Position numbers and translations under genes: made by a program | The notes under the pieces: model-generated | What the model was told of the DNA's origin: nothing | Database searches by the model: none | What the model saw: the letters and a program-made list of their open reading frames with translations, nothing else | Part shown: positions 1 to 9,171 of the stretch, piece after piece | Layout of the letters: every line of letters starts with the position of its first letter | Position numbering within the stretch: the first letter of the stretch is position 1 | From: Neobacillus sp. WH10 | GTDB taxonomy: Bacteria; Bacillota; Bacilli; Bacillales; Cytobacillaceae | Length of the DNA stretch: 64,000 nucleotides | NCBI RefSeq assembly: GCF_030123405.1 | Contig: NZ_CP126110.1 | Location: 3,906,001-3,970,000, forward strand | Direction: 5' to 3'

Positions 1-290
1 AAAATCTCTACTACCTTTTGCTGCACCTCGGTGTTTTGCTCCCTAATTCCTTGAACCTCTATCGTTAAATACCGGCCGGCTTTTTTACCAAGCTCCTGTT
101 CACCCTGTTTTGTTACTTCAACCAATGAGATTTTTATATCGTTAACATCTTTTTCCTTAATAATTACGCCTTCAATTTGTGAAAGGTTTTCTTCTTGTCC
201 AACAGACCTTCCTGCAAGTACCATTTCCCTTGCTTCAATTGCCAAATCTGTTCGAACGGAGTACTTACTTAAGTCAATCGAATCACCCAT
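1..290 (-). CDS. gpr: Germination protease Gpr, 5' part (runs off window)
   Basis: Gpr is the aspartic-type endopeptidase that starts degradation of small acid-soluble spore proteins at germination. Reading leftward, the first 96 or so residues show DSIDLSKYSVRTDLAIEA, the conserved N-terminal stretch holding the self-processing site of the zymogen, followed by GVIIKEKD and GKKAGRYLTIEV as in Bacillus Gpr. An ATG at 290 follows a TAGGAGTGA ribosome site; another in-frame ATG lies at 296. Divergent rpsT next door is the B. subtilis arrangement. The 3' portion lies outside the window. Confidence 0.9.
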   Translation of the reverse strand, partial: MGDSIDLSKYSVRTDLAIEAREMVLAGRSVGQEENLSQIEGVIIKEKDVNDIKISLVEVTKQGEQELGKKAGRYLTIEVQGIREQNTEVQQKVVEI

Positions 291-483
291 TTTCATTCAC
301 TCCTAACCCTGTAAATAGAAACTATTTTCCTATTTTTGCCCCTTTACACTTAAAACATGCAAATTAGAAACAAGTATTGCAATATAGGCTCCTGTTTGAT
401 AAAATACTTCTTGTTCTGAATTATTATGGATGAATGTATAGTCGAGTTCATATAGTCTCGATTCTTTGTAGGAGGTGAATGGA

Positions 484-744
484 ATGCCTAACATTAAATC
501 TGCTATTAAGCGTGTTAAAACAACTGAAGCTAAAAATGCTCAAAATACAACTGCTAAATCTGCAATGCGTACAGCTGTTAAGAAAGTAGAAGCTGCTGTT
601 ACAGTTAATGACGCTGCTGCTGCAAAAGAAGCATTAGTTGCTGCTGCTAGTAAATTAGACAAGGCTGCTGCAAAAGGTCTTATCCACAAAAATGCTGCTG
701 CTCGTAAAAAATCCCGTCTAATGAAGAAATCAAACGCTCTATAA
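484..744 (+). CDS. rpsT: Ribosomal protein bS20
   Basis: Small-subunit protein S20, which binds 16S rRNA. The 86-residue product begins MPNIKSAIKRVKTTEAKN, is rich in Ala and Lys, and has the helical AAARKKSRLMKK tail typical of bS20. ATG 484 is preferred over the in-frame GTG at 475, because AGGAGGTG (470-477) is correctly spaced for 484 and overlaps the GTG. It is transcribed alone, opposite to gpr and holA. Confidence 0.97.
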   Translation: MPNIKSAIKRVKTTEAKNAQNTTAKSAMRTAVKKVEAAVTVNDAAAAKEALVAAASKLDKAAAKGLIHKNAAARKKSRLMKKSNAL

Positions 745-763
745 TAAATAAAAGCGTAAAATA

Positions 764-797
764 AAAAAACGATTCCCTTAAAGGGGAATCGTTTTTT
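764..797. terminator. Bidirectional terminator between rpsT and holA
   Basis: Stem cgattccc (770-777) pairs with gggaatcg (784-791) and is flanked by A and T runs on both sides, so it can end rpsT rightward and holA leftward. Confidence 0.9.
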
Positions 798-1813
798 TAT
801 TTTTTCAACTGGAACAATAATATTTCAATCAATAATGATTTATTCATTCCGCCAGTTTTCATCTGATAGTCTGCCTCAGCTAGGCGCACCATTAGGTGGG
901 ATAATTCTTCATCGGTAAATTTATTGGCCTGTCCGAGTGCAAGCTTGACACGGAACGGGTGCGTTTTCAAGTAACCGGCAATTTGCTGCTGTCCATAGCC
1001 TCTTCTTGAAAGCTCCTTCACTTGATAGATAAGTCTAAATTGCCCTGCCAGCAAGGCCAAAATTTTAATTGGTTCTTCATTTTGCTTTAATAAATCATAA
1101 TAAATACGTAACGCCTCATCGAGCCTTCGCTGCACTACTTTTTCAATCAGGGTAAAAATATTTTGTTCAAGTGACCTAGCTACTAGCTTTTCAACTAAGT
1201 GAACATCCACCCGCTTTTGCTCAGCAGCATATAATGCCAATTTATCGACTTCACTGGCGATCATGAACATATTTGTGCCTACGAGAGCAAGAAGTTGGTC
1301 AATCGCATTTAATTCAAATTCAATCCCAATGCTTTTTGCTCGTTCCTTTACCCAATTTTTTAATTCATGTTCATTTAATTTTTTTGCCTCAACCAACTCA
1401 GCGTTTCTTTTTAATTCCTTGGTTATTTTTTTTCGTTCGTCTAATTTTTCATACGGTGCGGATAAAACCATTACTGTATAAGGAGCCGGTTCCTTCAGAT
1501 ATGCTTCAAATTTCATTAAATTATGGTCAACCTTCTCTTTTGATTTCTCTGCCGTTAAAAAAATCGGATTATGTAAAAAAACAACTTTTCGTTCCCCTAA
1601 AAAAGGGAAGGTTTCGGCATCCTCTAATGCTACATCAATTGGTGTTTCCTCTAAATCATACGCGGAAAAATTAAAATCCTTCTCTTCTTCGTCTAATATA
1701 TGGTTTAGCAGTAATTGTTTCGTTTCATTGATTAAAAATGCTTCTGTTCCATATAATAAATAAATAGGAGCAATTTCTTTTTGTTTAATTTTCCGCCAAA
1801 TTTCTACTACCAT
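797..1813 (-). CDS. holA: DNA polymerase III delta subunit
   Basis: The clamp-loader delta subunit opens the beta clamp during replication. The 338-residue product has the N-terminal PIYLLYGTEAFLINE element, the central NWVKERAKSIGIEFE region and a C-terminal helical part (GQFRLIYQVKELSRRGYGQQQIA) seen in Firmicute HolA/YqeN. Length is normal for the family. It faces rpsT as in B. subtilis and appears monocistronic. Confidence 0.93.
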   Translation of the reverse strand: MVVEIWRKIKQKEIAPIYLLYGTEAFLINETKQLLLNHILDEEEKDFNFSAYDLEETPIDVALEDAETFPFLGERKVVFLHNPIFLTAEKSKEKVDHNLMKFEAYLKEPAPYTVMVLSAPYEKLDERKKITKELKRNAELVEAKKLNEHELKNWVKERAKSIGIEFELNAIDQLLALVGTNMFMIASEVDKLALYAAEQKRVDVHLVEKLVARSLEQNIFTLIEKVVQRRLDEALRIYYDLLKQNEEPIKILALLAGQFRLIYQVKELSRRGYGQQQIAGYLKTHPFRVKLALGQANKFTDEELSHLMVRLAEADYQMKTGGMNKSLLIEILLFQLKK

Positions 1814-1889
1814 TTTGTCCAGCGCTCCCCTTCATCTCACTCACATCTTATCGTAATGAAGCTTGGACGATTTGACAAGTACTTAATGA

Positions 1890-1920
1890 GAATTGGCACC
1901 TACCTAATAAGTGCCAATTC
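1890..1920. repeat. Perfect 10-bp inverted repeat in the holA-yqzM gap
   Basis: gaattggcac (1890-1899) and gtgccaattc (1911-1920) are exact complements around an 11-nt loop. No T run follows on either strand, so it is not an obvious terminator. Apart from this hairpin, the 308-bp gap between holA and yqzM shows no gene. Confidence 0.6.
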
Positions 1921-2121
1921 CCGATCTATAATGAACGCCTGCAATAAGAAAGCCCTAGGAACCTTTATTGCCTGGCGGAGTTCCTTTTGTAATCATAGTG
2001 TAGCCCTTAGCGAGTCTAACTATTTTGACAACTCTTGTCATTACAGGAAGCAGTTAAAGGGGTGCTGGATTTTTTTAGACAAATAGCTTATACTATAATT
2101 TGAAAATAGGAGGGGTGGACT

Positions 2122-2256
2122 GTGAACGAATTTGAAAAAAATCCGCAATGTACTCGTAACGATGCGATTGATTCTGGAATAGGATTTGGGGTTTCCTTCG
2201 GTTTCTTTGCTTTAATGTTTATTATCGCAACAGTCATTAAGCTAATCGGCTCATAA
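2122..2256 (+). CDS. yqzM: YqzM small membrane protein
   Basis: A 44-residue product starts at a GTG behind AGGAGGGG (2109-2116). It begins MNEFEKNPQCTRNDAIDSG and ends in one hydrophobic segment, FGFFALMFIIATVIKLIGS, closely matching B. subtilis YqzM from memory. It lies between holA and comEC in the same place as there. Function unknown; one predicted membrane helix. Confidence 0.85.
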   Translation: MNEFEKNPQCTRNDAIDSGIGFGVSFGFFALMFIIATVIKLIGS

Positions 2257-2276
2257 TGACCGGCTACATACGTCTT

Positions 2277-2312
2277 ATAAAAGAGGCTGCTTAAGATGCA
2301 GTCTCTTTTTTT
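2277..2312. terminator. Bidirectional terminator between yqzM and comEC
   Basis: aaagaggctgc pairs with gcagtctcttt, followed by a T run rightward. It lies just beyond the yqzM stop and the comEC stop. Confidence 0.8.
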
Positions 2313-2326
2313 AGAATTGCTATATC

Positions 2327-4654
2327 CTATGGTAAATAGGTTGAAAAGGTTCCTGTTCCACGATAAAAATGGAAGGTAATGGCCCCATGTAAATCAGTTC
2401 GATAAATGATGGTATTTGTAGCATTTAACCTTTTTAGTACTTCTTGATGGGGATGTCCGAAGCGATTTTTTTCACCCGCTGAAATTAAAGCAACTCGGGG
2501 TTTTATTTGTTGGATGAAACCCTCGGCACTTGATGTTTTGCTGCCATGATGACCTGCCTTAAGAACATCAATTTTCAACTTGGGGTATTTCTTTCTTATT
2601 TTCTCCTCTCCTTCTTGATCAAGATCCCCGCCAAAAAACCAACTGACTCCCCCTATATAGGCAATAAAAGCTATCGACCCGCTATTACGTTCACCGGTAT
2701 AATTCTTTTCAGGCGAGAGGATAAAAAATTCACTTTCATTCATTTTCCATTGATCCCCCGCTGTCACCTTAATGACAGGAATTCCTTGTTTCTTTGCCAC
2801 CTGTATGATAGCTAGTTCTGTTTCAGAAGGTTCCGTAACGGAAGGCAATAGAATTTGCTTCACCTCAAGCTCAGATAAAATCGATAAAGACCCGCCAATA
2901 TGATCCATATCCCCATGTGTAAGAATGAGTTTGTCAATCCGGGTAATTCCTTTTCCTTTTAAGTATGGAACAACCACATCCCGCCCCACCTCAAACGGTT
3001 TTCCACGCTCTTTCCACTTTTCTTCAGCAAAGTCAATCCTCCCTCCTGTGTCGATGAGGTAGTTACCTTTTCCATGTGGAAGATGAATCAATATACTATC
3101 ACCTTGTCCGACATCAATCATTGTCACTTCACCGTACGGTTTCAACCAATTCCAACAAGATTGAAAGGTAAACAGCGTGACAGCTAATACGAGCAAATGT
3201 AATCTTTTCTTCGAATAATCCCCAACCTCCCATATGATAAAAATTGCAACAATAAGAAAAAGGTAGACGCCCAACATTATCATGTTAGGTTTTCCAGGAA
3301 TAAAACGCACAAATGAAAAATCAGCTAAAAAATCGATAAGGTGATTGGAAAATTTAATGATCTTTAATACAAGGTCAATAAGCATTTGAGGGGTTTTTCC
3401 AAACAGAAGTTGAATGAAAAACAATACATATAATCCCGGGAGATAGACAAACGAAAAAAGAGGGATATAAAACAAATTGGCTAGAATACCAACCATCGAA
3501 ACTTCAAAAAAATGATAAAGCAATAATGGCAGTGCTGCAAGCTGTGCCGTCACGGATGTAAACAACATCCGTATCCCATTATTCTGATATCCTTTTAGGA
3601 TATATGGGGCAGACAGAATTATAGCAAAGCTAACGGAGAAGGAGAGCTGAAAGCCAACATCAAAAAGCACCAAAGGAGAAATAAATAAAAAGAGGATAAA
3701 CGCCAAGCTAATGGTATCAAGCAGTAAAAGCTTTACATGATAGTTCCATTTTACTGTGATTAATACAAGGAAAATCATTAGTGCTGCCCTGATCACCGAT
3801 GGTGAACCGCCCGTAAGGATGACATAAATAGGCAGTAGAAACAGAAGAAAATTTGTCATGAACTGTCTCGTAAACCCGAATCGAATCCCAATATAAAAAA
3901 CCATTCCAATTAACAAGGAAACATGCAGACCGGAAATGGCTAATAAATGGACAATCCCGGTTTTTTGATAATCTCCAAGTAATTCATGATCAAGCATACT
4001 TCTGTCACCAAAAATTAAAGCTGCAGATAGTGAAGCCATTTCAGGAGGGAAATTTTTTTCAAGATAGCGAATACCAGAAAAACGAAGTTGTTTAATTAAC
4101 ACTAGTGGTGAGGGTTTCAATGTGGAACAATGTTGAAGTGGATTATCCTGTATTTCAACAATCCAATAAATTTCCTTTGAGGCTAGATAATTACGATAAT
4201 CGAAACCATTTGGATTTTTAGCAGCCGCTGGTTTTTTCATGGTGCCTGACACCTTGCATAAACAACGATAAAAGCTTTTACTCTTTAGTTTATCTTTTTC
4301 TATTTCGGATTTGATTTTGTACCGGATGAGGAGTTTTTCTTTGAATTGTTTATCGATTGCCTGCACCTGGAGTAAATCACCGTCAATTTTCGGATCTTGG
4401 CTATATTCGATCATAAGTTTTGAATTTGATTCAGGAATGACAGATTTATTTTTTGTTTTAGCCTGCCCTCCCACAAGGAAAAAGGCCGCAAATATAACCA
4501 TAACCAAGTATATTTGAGCATTCCGGAATCGTTTATATTTAGTTAAAACATAAAAATAAATAAAAGTTAAAAGAAAAAAGGGGAGAAACGTAACAATAGC
4601 GCAAAGAACACCTAATAATGCAGCAAGAGCAAAATAAACATATTTTCCATTCAT
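2327..4654 (-). CDS. comEC: DNA uptake channel protein ComEC
   Basis: ComEC forms the membrane channel that takes up single-stranded DNA in competence. The product has N-terminal membrane segments, an extracellular DUF4131-like part, the polytopic competence domain (ALIFGDRSMLD, HLLAISGLHVSLL, GGSPSVIRAALM), and from about residue 510 a metallo-beta-lactamase domain with MIDVGQGDS and THGDMDHIGG. ATG 4654 is preferred: GGAG lies six bases upstream, giving 775 residues, close to B. subtilis ComEC as I recall it. An upstream in-frame ATG at 4693 lacks a ribosome site. Confidence 0.95.
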   Translation of the reverse strand: MNGKYVYFALAALLGVLCAIVTFLPFFLLTFIYFYVLTKYKRFRNAQIYLVMVIFAAFFLVGGQAKTKNKSVIPESNSKLMIEYSQDPKIDGDLLQVQAIDKQFKEKLLIRYKIKSEIEKDKLKSKSFYRCLCKVSGTMKKPAAAKNPNGFDYRNYLASKEIYWIVEIQDNPLQHCSTLKPSPLVLIKQLRFSGIRYLEKNFPPEMASLSAALIFGDRSMLDHELLGDYQKTGIVHLLAISGLHVSLLIGMVFYIGIRFGFTRQFMTNFLLFLLPIYVILTGGSPSVIRAALMIFLVLITVKWNYHVKLLLLDTISLAFILFLFISPLVLFDVGFQLSFSVSFAIILSAPYILKGYQNNGIRMLFTSVTAQLAALPLLLYHFFEVSMVGILANLFYIPLFSFVYLPGLYVLFFIQLLFGKTPQMLIDLVLKIIKFSNHLIDFLADFSFVRFIPGKPNMIMLGVYLFLIVAIFIIWEVGDYSKKRLHLLVLAVTLFTFQSCWNWLKPYGEVTMIDVGQGDSILIHLPHGKGNYLIDTGGRIDFAEEKWKERGKPFEVGRDVVVPYLKGKGITRIDKLILTHGDMDHIGGSLSILSELEVKQILLPSVTEPSETELAIIQVAKKQGIPVIKVTAGDQWKMNESEFFILSPEKNYTGERNSGSIAFIAYIGGVSWFFGGDLDQEGEEKIRKKYPKLKIDVLKAGHHGSKTSSAEGFIQQIKPRVALISAGEKNRFGHPHQEVLKRLNATNTIIYRTDLHGAITFHFYRGTGTFSTYLP

Positions 4655-4744
4655 TTTTTTCTCCATTTTGTGGTTATAGTTTATTAGAGGCAAATTCGAA
4701 GTCAGGCAAACGCCGGAGTAAACCGGCGTCTTTCAGTGGAATAT

Positions 4745-5206
4745 TTATTGGTTAATTTTGCGGAAATCAATAACTGATTCCGTCAATTCAACCTTTTCAA
4801 CTTTTATATTTGCCTGCTCAAAAAGTTCGAGCGCGTATGGATGGTTTTTATAATCCTCCGCGTAATAGACTGTTTTTATGCCAGCCTGGATAATCGCTTT
4901 ACAGCATTGAAGGCAAGGGAAATGAGTAACATAAATTTCAGCCTCGGCTGTTGGCACTCCAAACTTTGCACATTGCAGCAGTGCATTCATTTCAGCGTGG
5001 ATGGTCCTTACACAATGATGATCGATCACATAGCATCCCTTATCAATACAATGGTCGCCACCGGCAATAGAGCCATTGTAACCTCCGGCAATAATACGCT
5101 TATCTCTAACAATGGTAGCCCCCACTGTCAATCGTGTACAAGTGCTTCTAAGTGCGAGCAAATGGCTTTGTGCCATAAAATATTGATCCCAAGAAATTCG
5201 CTCCAT
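4745..5206 (-). CDS. comEB: ComE operon protein 2, dCMP deaminase family
   Basis: A zinc-dependent deoxycytidylate deaminase-like protein of the late competence operon. The deaminase signature is clear: TIHAEMNALLQC supplies His and the catalytic Glu, and HFPCLQCCKAII supplies the zinc cysteines. An extra Cys/His-rich stretch (GGDHCIDKGCYVIDHHC) is the second zinc site typical of dCMP deaminases. The 153 residues are shorter at the C-terminus than B. subtilis ComEB as I remember it. It is dispensable for transformation in B. subtilis. Confidence 0.92.
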   Translation of the reverse strand: MERISWDQYFMAQSHLLALRSTCTRLTVGATIVRDKRIIAGGYNGSIAGGDHCIDKGCYVIDHHCVRTIHAEMNALLQCAKFGVPTAEAEIYVTHFPCLQCCKAIIQAGIKTVYYAEDYKNHPYALELFEQANIKVEKVELTESVIDFRKINQ

Positions 5207-5277
5207 TTATCCCACTCCCTTGAAAATTCTTTTCTTTTAAGTTTACTTGTGTTTGTCCAATTTGGTCAATGAAAGAT

Positions 5278-5928
5278 TCAATTCACTACAATCAAATCTT
5301 TTAATTTATCAAACGTCTTTTCACCGATGCCGCTAATGCTTTTTAAATCTTCAACCACTTTAAATGGGCCGCTTGCATTACGATATTCAACAATAGCTGC
5401 AGCCTTGGCCGGACCAATACCGGGGAGGTTTTGTAACTCCTGCTCATTTGCTTTATTTATATTTATTTTTCCTTGATTCTGACTAGTCCCGCCAGATACC
5501 GTGATGCTTCCTTCCGATTGGCCTTGTGTAGTGACACCTACCTCCCCCTTCGCAGGTATATATATCACCATTTCATCCTGCACATGTTCGGCAAAATTTA
5601 CTTGAGTTTGGTCCGCTTGATCCGTTAAGCCTCCCGCTCGGCCTATGACATCAATTACACGTTCACTTGTAATTGATTGATATACCCCGGGCAGTTTTAC
5701 CTGCCCCTTCACATCGACCATGATTTTTTCTGGCTGGGCAGCAGCTTGATTCGGTTGTTTTTTATTTTCTGTTTCCACACCTTCAGTTTGAAGCTTATTT
5801 TCACCAATAGTTGAATTAATTGGAGCAGGCTCTTCTTTATCATTAACATAAAAATAATACGAGCCGCCAAAAACAATAAAAACAACAGCAATAACGGTAA
5901 ACTTATGTTCAATCAACCATTCTTTCAA
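5278..5928 (-). CDS. comEA: Competence DNA receptor ComEA
   Basis: A membrane-anchored double-stranded DNA receptor. The N-terminus has one membrane helix (FTVIAVVFIVFGGSYYFYV), then a polar linker, an SLBB domain (MVDVKGQVKLPGVYQ, AGGLTDQAD) and a C-terminal helix-hairpin-helix pair (INKANEQELQNLPGIGPAKA, LKSISGIGEKTFDKL). It is the first gene of the comEA-comEB-comEC operon; comER diverges from it across 87 bp, which should hold both promoters. Confidence 0.95.
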   Translation of the reverse strand: MKEWLIEHKFTVIAVVFIVFGGSYYFYVNDKEEPAPINSTIGENKLQTEGVETENKKQPNQAAAQPEKIMVDVKGQVKLPGVYQSITSERVIDVIGRAGGLTDQADQTQVNFAEHVQDEMVIYIPAKGEVGVTTQGQSEGSITVSGGTSQNQGKININKANEQELQNLPGIGPAKAAAIVEYRNASGPFKVVEDLKSISGIGEKTFDKLKDLIVVN

Positions 5929-6015
5929 GAGAATCCATCCTTTCTAAAGGTATATTTCAAATTTGATTTTCATATGGTTATAAAAGAATATTGCATGCGA
6001 AGGAGGGTCGAAAAA

Positions 6016-6840
6016 ATGAATATAGGTATCATCGGTACCGGTAATATGGGGACAATGTTGGTTGAGGCTTTGATTGATGGAAAAGCTATTTCCCCTTCTT
6101 CAATGATGATTACTAACAGAACAAAATCAAAAGCCATTCTGCTTAAAGATAAATATAATGAAATTAGGGTTGGGGCAAATGCGGAAGAAGTAGCTGCTCA
6201 ATCCGATTTGTTATTTCTATGTGTGAAACCGTTAGACATATATAAAATGTTAGAAAAGATTTGTCCGTATTTAAGCCCTGAAAAATGTCTCATTTCGATA
6301 ACGAGTCCTGTCAGTACAAGCCAAATTGAAAAAAAGGTATCTTGTTCAATAGTCCGGGTAATCCCAAGCATCACCAATCGTGCGTTAGCCGGTGTGTCAT
6401 TGATTACCTATGGAGAAAACTGCAGTGACCTTTGGAGAACAAAAGTAGAGAAATTAATTTCGAAGATTTCGGTGCCAGTTTGTATCGATGAAAAAATAAC
6501 GAGGGTTGCCTCTGATATCGTAAGCTGCGGACCAGCGTTCTTCAGTTATCTTCTTCAGAGTTTCATACAAGCAGCAGTAAAAGAGACTGAAATTGATAAT
6601 AAGACAGCAACTATCTTTGCAAGTGAAATGATAGTCGGTCTTGGCGCATTATTAAAGCAAGGGCATTATACCCTGCCGTCATTACAAGAAAAAGTTAGTG
6701 TAAAGGGCGGAATAACTGGTGAAGGAATTAAAGTGCTTGATAATGAGCTTGGAGATGTATTTGAACAAATATTTCAAGCGACGCATGCAAAGTTTAAAGA
6801 GGATTTGGATAAGGTAGAGATTCAATTCTCTAATCAATAA
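6016..6840 (+). CDS. comER: ComER, pyrroline-5-carboxylate reductase-like
   Basis: A ProC-family protein divergent from comE. It has the Rossmann start MNIGIIGTGNMGTMLVEAL, LLFLCVKPLDI, and the late KVSVKGGITGEG element of the ProC C-terminal domain (VTSPGGTT in true ProC, so catalysis as a reductase is uncertain). ATG 6016 follows AAGGAGGG; an upstream open frame from 5905 overlaps comEA and lacks such a site. The 274 residues fit B. subtilis ComER. In related bacilli it has been linked to sporulation; not shown here. Confidence 0.9.
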   Translation: MNIGIIGTGNMGTMLVEALIDGKAISPSSMMITNRTKSKAILLKDKYNEIRVGANAEEVAAQSDLLFLCVKPLDIYKMLEKICPYLSPEKCLISITSPVSTSQIEKKVSCSIVRVIPSITNRALAGVSLITYGENCSDLWRTKVEKLISKISVPVCIDEKITRVASDIVSCGPAFFSYLLQSFIQAAVKETEIDNKTATIFASEMIVGLGALLKQGHYTLPSLQEKVSVKGGITGEGIKVLDNELGDVFEQIFQATHAKFKEDLDKVEIQFSNQ

Positions 6841-6945
6841 TTCGAGTTTCTTTTACAAATTCCTGCAACTTTTTTAAAAAAAGCCATCTTTTTAATTTTT
6901 ATTAAAAGTCAAGTTACTTTATTAATAACATGATAATGGGGAGAA

Positions 6946-7021
6946 TTATATAATGTTGCACATTATATAAGACAGAAAAAGAAGGATAGATAAAGCAGAA
7001 AAAATTTGCTTTATCTATCCT
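6946..7021. repeat. Two successive perfect inverted repeats downstream of comER
   Basis: The first repeat is ttatataatg (6946-6955) with cattatataa (6961-6970). The second is aggatagataaagca (6983-6997) with tgctttatctatcct (7007-7021). Neither has a clear T run. The 354-bp gap from 6841 to 7194 holds these and the next terminator-like repeat, and no convincing gene. Confidence 0.75.
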
Positions 7022-7073
7022 AATTAGGAGTAGCGTCAGGAAAACATACAATGTTGTAGAAATTCCTTTATTA

Positions 7074-7116
7074 AAAGCCCAATTTCTCAGTGTTTACAAA
7101 CGAGAAATTGGGCTTT
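7074..7116. terminator. Long perfect hairpin, probable terminator
   Basis: aaagcccaatttctc (7074-7088) and gagaaattgggcttt (7102-7116) form a 15-bp stem followed by cttcttc rightward. It could end comER and the opposing membrane gene. Confidence 0.7.
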
Positions 7117-7194
7117 CTTCTTCACAAGTGTTCCCGTTTACGTAATAAAGTCGAGTGTTAAGAGCTGATCTGTCCGACTTAACGTTGATTGAGG

Positions 7195-7827
7195 CTATCT
7201 ATCTGTCTGTTTATTTTGGACAACACCTAGCAATCTTTTTCCCAATAGGAATATCGCCAAACCAGTACCCCACAAGATCAGGGCAGAGCCAAAACCTACT
7301 ACAGACATAAATGCATTTATTTGATATTCCCCCAGCGTGACCTTCTCAGGTACAAACATCAATGTAATAATAGCGAGTAAACAAAGCAGTGTGCCTGTAA
7401 AATAATAGAGTCTAACCTGGAAAAGATGGGCCAATGGAAGAAAATGAACACCGACAATAATAGCGATTATGAGAGGTATAAGTTCAGAATGACGAGTAGC
7501 GTTACATACAGTGATAGTGATTACTATAGCCAAACCCTCTGCCGCGAAAATAATGTTAAACCAGAATCTCGTAATCTTCCCGCGCTTTAAATCTTCTTTT
7601 GAAACCTGATTCTTTAATTCTCGCGATACACGTATTAATAAAACACCGCCGAAGAACAGTGCTATACCTATAATAACAACAGCAACTAACAACAATGGAA
7701 CACCCCAGCCATGCAATCCCATAACTCCCGTGTACGCCCAAAGAGTACCGAAAAACGCCATGAAAAATACGCCAGATGCCGTGTCGCGTACTGCGGCTCC
7801 AGGAATAGTGCTTGATGTTTGCGCCAT
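7195..7827 (-). CDS. Integral membrane protein of unknown function
   Basis: 210 residues with about six hydrophobic segments (LLLVAVVIIGIALFFGGVLL, LIPLIIAIIVGVHFLP, LLCLLAIITLMFV among them). No catalytic motif was recognised. The start ATG follows GGAGGAAAT. It interrupts the usual comER-yqeM neighbourhood, so it is likely a later insertion. It may belong to one of the uncharacterised small membrane families of bacilli; I cannot name it safely. Confidence 0.75.
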   Translation of the reverse strand: MAQTSSTIPGAAVRDTASGVFFMAFFGTLWAYTGVMGLHGWGVPLLLVAVVIIGIALFFGGVLLIRVSRELKNQVSKEDLKRGKITRFWFNIIFAAEGLAIVITITVCNATRHSELIPLIIAIIVGVHFLPLAHLFQVRLYYFTGTLLCLLAIITLMFVPEKVTLGEYQINAFMSVVGFGSALILWGTGLAIFLLGKRLLGVVQNKQTDR

Positions 7828-8004
7828 ATATTTCCTCCTTCAACTATTATATTTATGTAATTATATACGAATTCTCATAAACTATGTTACATTTTCCCTG
7901 CCCGTTATCTCAATAAGCCTTATTCCAATTATTGAAGGCTAATTCCCATAAAAATGGTTCTATAGTGACAGGAGTCATTTTATTGAACTTATACCAATTT
8001 TGAG

Positions 8005-8283
8005 TTGAAATTTAGTACGAAGTGCAAAACTGCGTGGGCAAAGATCACTTTAAGTAGACCAGCCAAATCGAATGGGGAGGCTACCGCATTAGTTGTGCGA
8101 AACACCGATAATAAGCGATATCATTGTGGTTCCACTGGAGGTAATGGAGAGATTAATATAGGGCAAACCTCATGTTATACGCCAATGGTTTATGACTTAG
8201 ACCCGCGTAGAGCACAAGCTCAGGGCATACATGCTATCCCCAATAGTGACGCCTATAAGAAAGCAGTAACTTTTTGGTATTAG
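8005..8283 (+). pseudogene. Remnant of a YjfA-like (DUF2690) secreted protein
   Basis: The open stretch encodes CKTAWAKITLSRPAKSNGEA, then CGSTGGNGEI and a YTPMVYD segment, which resembles the C-terminal half of secreted DUF2690 proteins such as YjfA. The frame is closed by TGA at 7984-7986 and no signal peptide or ribosome site lies upstream, so the N-terminal half is missing. TTG 8005 is only the first possible start. Confidence 0.6.
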
Positions 8284-8330
8284 TGGAAAGTGACAATAAA
8301 GTTAATTAATATTAAAACATCGAACACTCA

Positions 8331-8360
8331 TAACCCCGTTCTGATTTTAGGACGGGGTTA
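8331..8360. terminator. Hairpin after the DUF2690 remnant
   Basis: taaccccgt (8331-8339) pairs with acggggtta (8352-8360), followed by an A/T-rich stretch but only a weak T run. Confidence 0.5.
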
Positions 8361-8421
8361 AAATATAGTTGTTTAATTTTTGATTTATAATACTTCACAG
8401 CATATAAAAATATGAAGTCTT

Positions 8422-9171
8422 TTATTTTCTCTTAGCAACAAAAAAGATTCGTTCTGAATGTGTTTGCGGTTTGGTATGTTCGAAATCTGAGGCAACCTCC
8501 AGCACTGCAAAGCCGGCAGCCTCCAGCCAGTTTATATATTGCTGTATAGGATATGTCCGCTGGAAATGAAGTTCATCAAACCGGTCATACTTTCCTGTCC
8601 GTTCATCCAAAACAAAAAAACTTAGCTCATGTTCGACACTATTAGGATGTTCACCAGGAAAGCTATTCCAAATATAAGAGACATCTTCCTCATTTAAAGA
8701 AAAAGTTTGATTAATGAAAACCTGAGTAATTTTATAGATAGAATGAACATCAAAAATGAAAATCCCTTTGTCGTCCAAATGTTCAATAACATTTGCAAAA
8801 GTGGCGATAACTTCATCATCTGTTCGCAGGTAATTTAATGAATCACAAAAAATACCGATGACATCAAATTGTCCCTGACCCTCCAAATCAACCATATTTT
8901 GCAAAAAAAAAGGAATTCTGATGCCTTCATCCTCAGCCTTTGCTTGTGCTACAGCCAGCATATCTTCTGACAGATCAACCCCGGATACTTGGAATCCTTC
9001 TTGCGCAAAACGGACGGAGAGTTCACCAGTGCCACAGGCTAAATCTAGCAGGCGAGGGGCACCTTTGATGTCATATTTTACAAGTATTTCTTTGACAAAC
9101 TGTACCCATTCATCATATGGAGCATCCTTCATCAGCTCATCATACAAATAGGCAAACTGTTCATAACTCAT
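8422..9171 (-). CDS. yqeM: YqeM class I SAM-dependent methyltransferase
   Basis: 249 residues with the SAM-binding motif LLDLACGTGELSVRFA near residue 45 and motif II VSGVDLSEDMLAVA. The substrate is unknown. It is the last gene of the yqeH-to-yqeM block; its start overlaps the rsfS stop by 4 bp (ATGA), indicating translational coupling. Confidence 0.9.
   Translation of the reverse strand: MSYEQFAYLYDELMKDAPYDEWVQFVKEILVKYDIKGAPRLLDLACGTGELSVRFAQEGFQVSGVDLSEDMLAVAQAKAEDEGIRIPFFLQNMVDLEGQGQFDVIGIFCDSLNYLRTDDEVIATFANVIEHLDDKGIFIFDVHSIYKITQVFINQTFSLNEEDVSYIWNSFPGEHPNSVEHELSFFVLDERTGKYDRFDELHFQRTYPIQQYINWLEAAGFAVLEVASDFEHTKPQTHSERIFFVAKRK

Noticed and set aside
4710..4729. acgccgg/ccggcgt hairpin between comEB and comEC as terminator
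   Set aside because: No T run leftward; it would cut the comE operon. May be an attenuator, but unsupported.
5905..6015. Longer start for comER
   Set aside because: Would overlap comEA and its promoter; AAGGAGGG points to ATG 6016.
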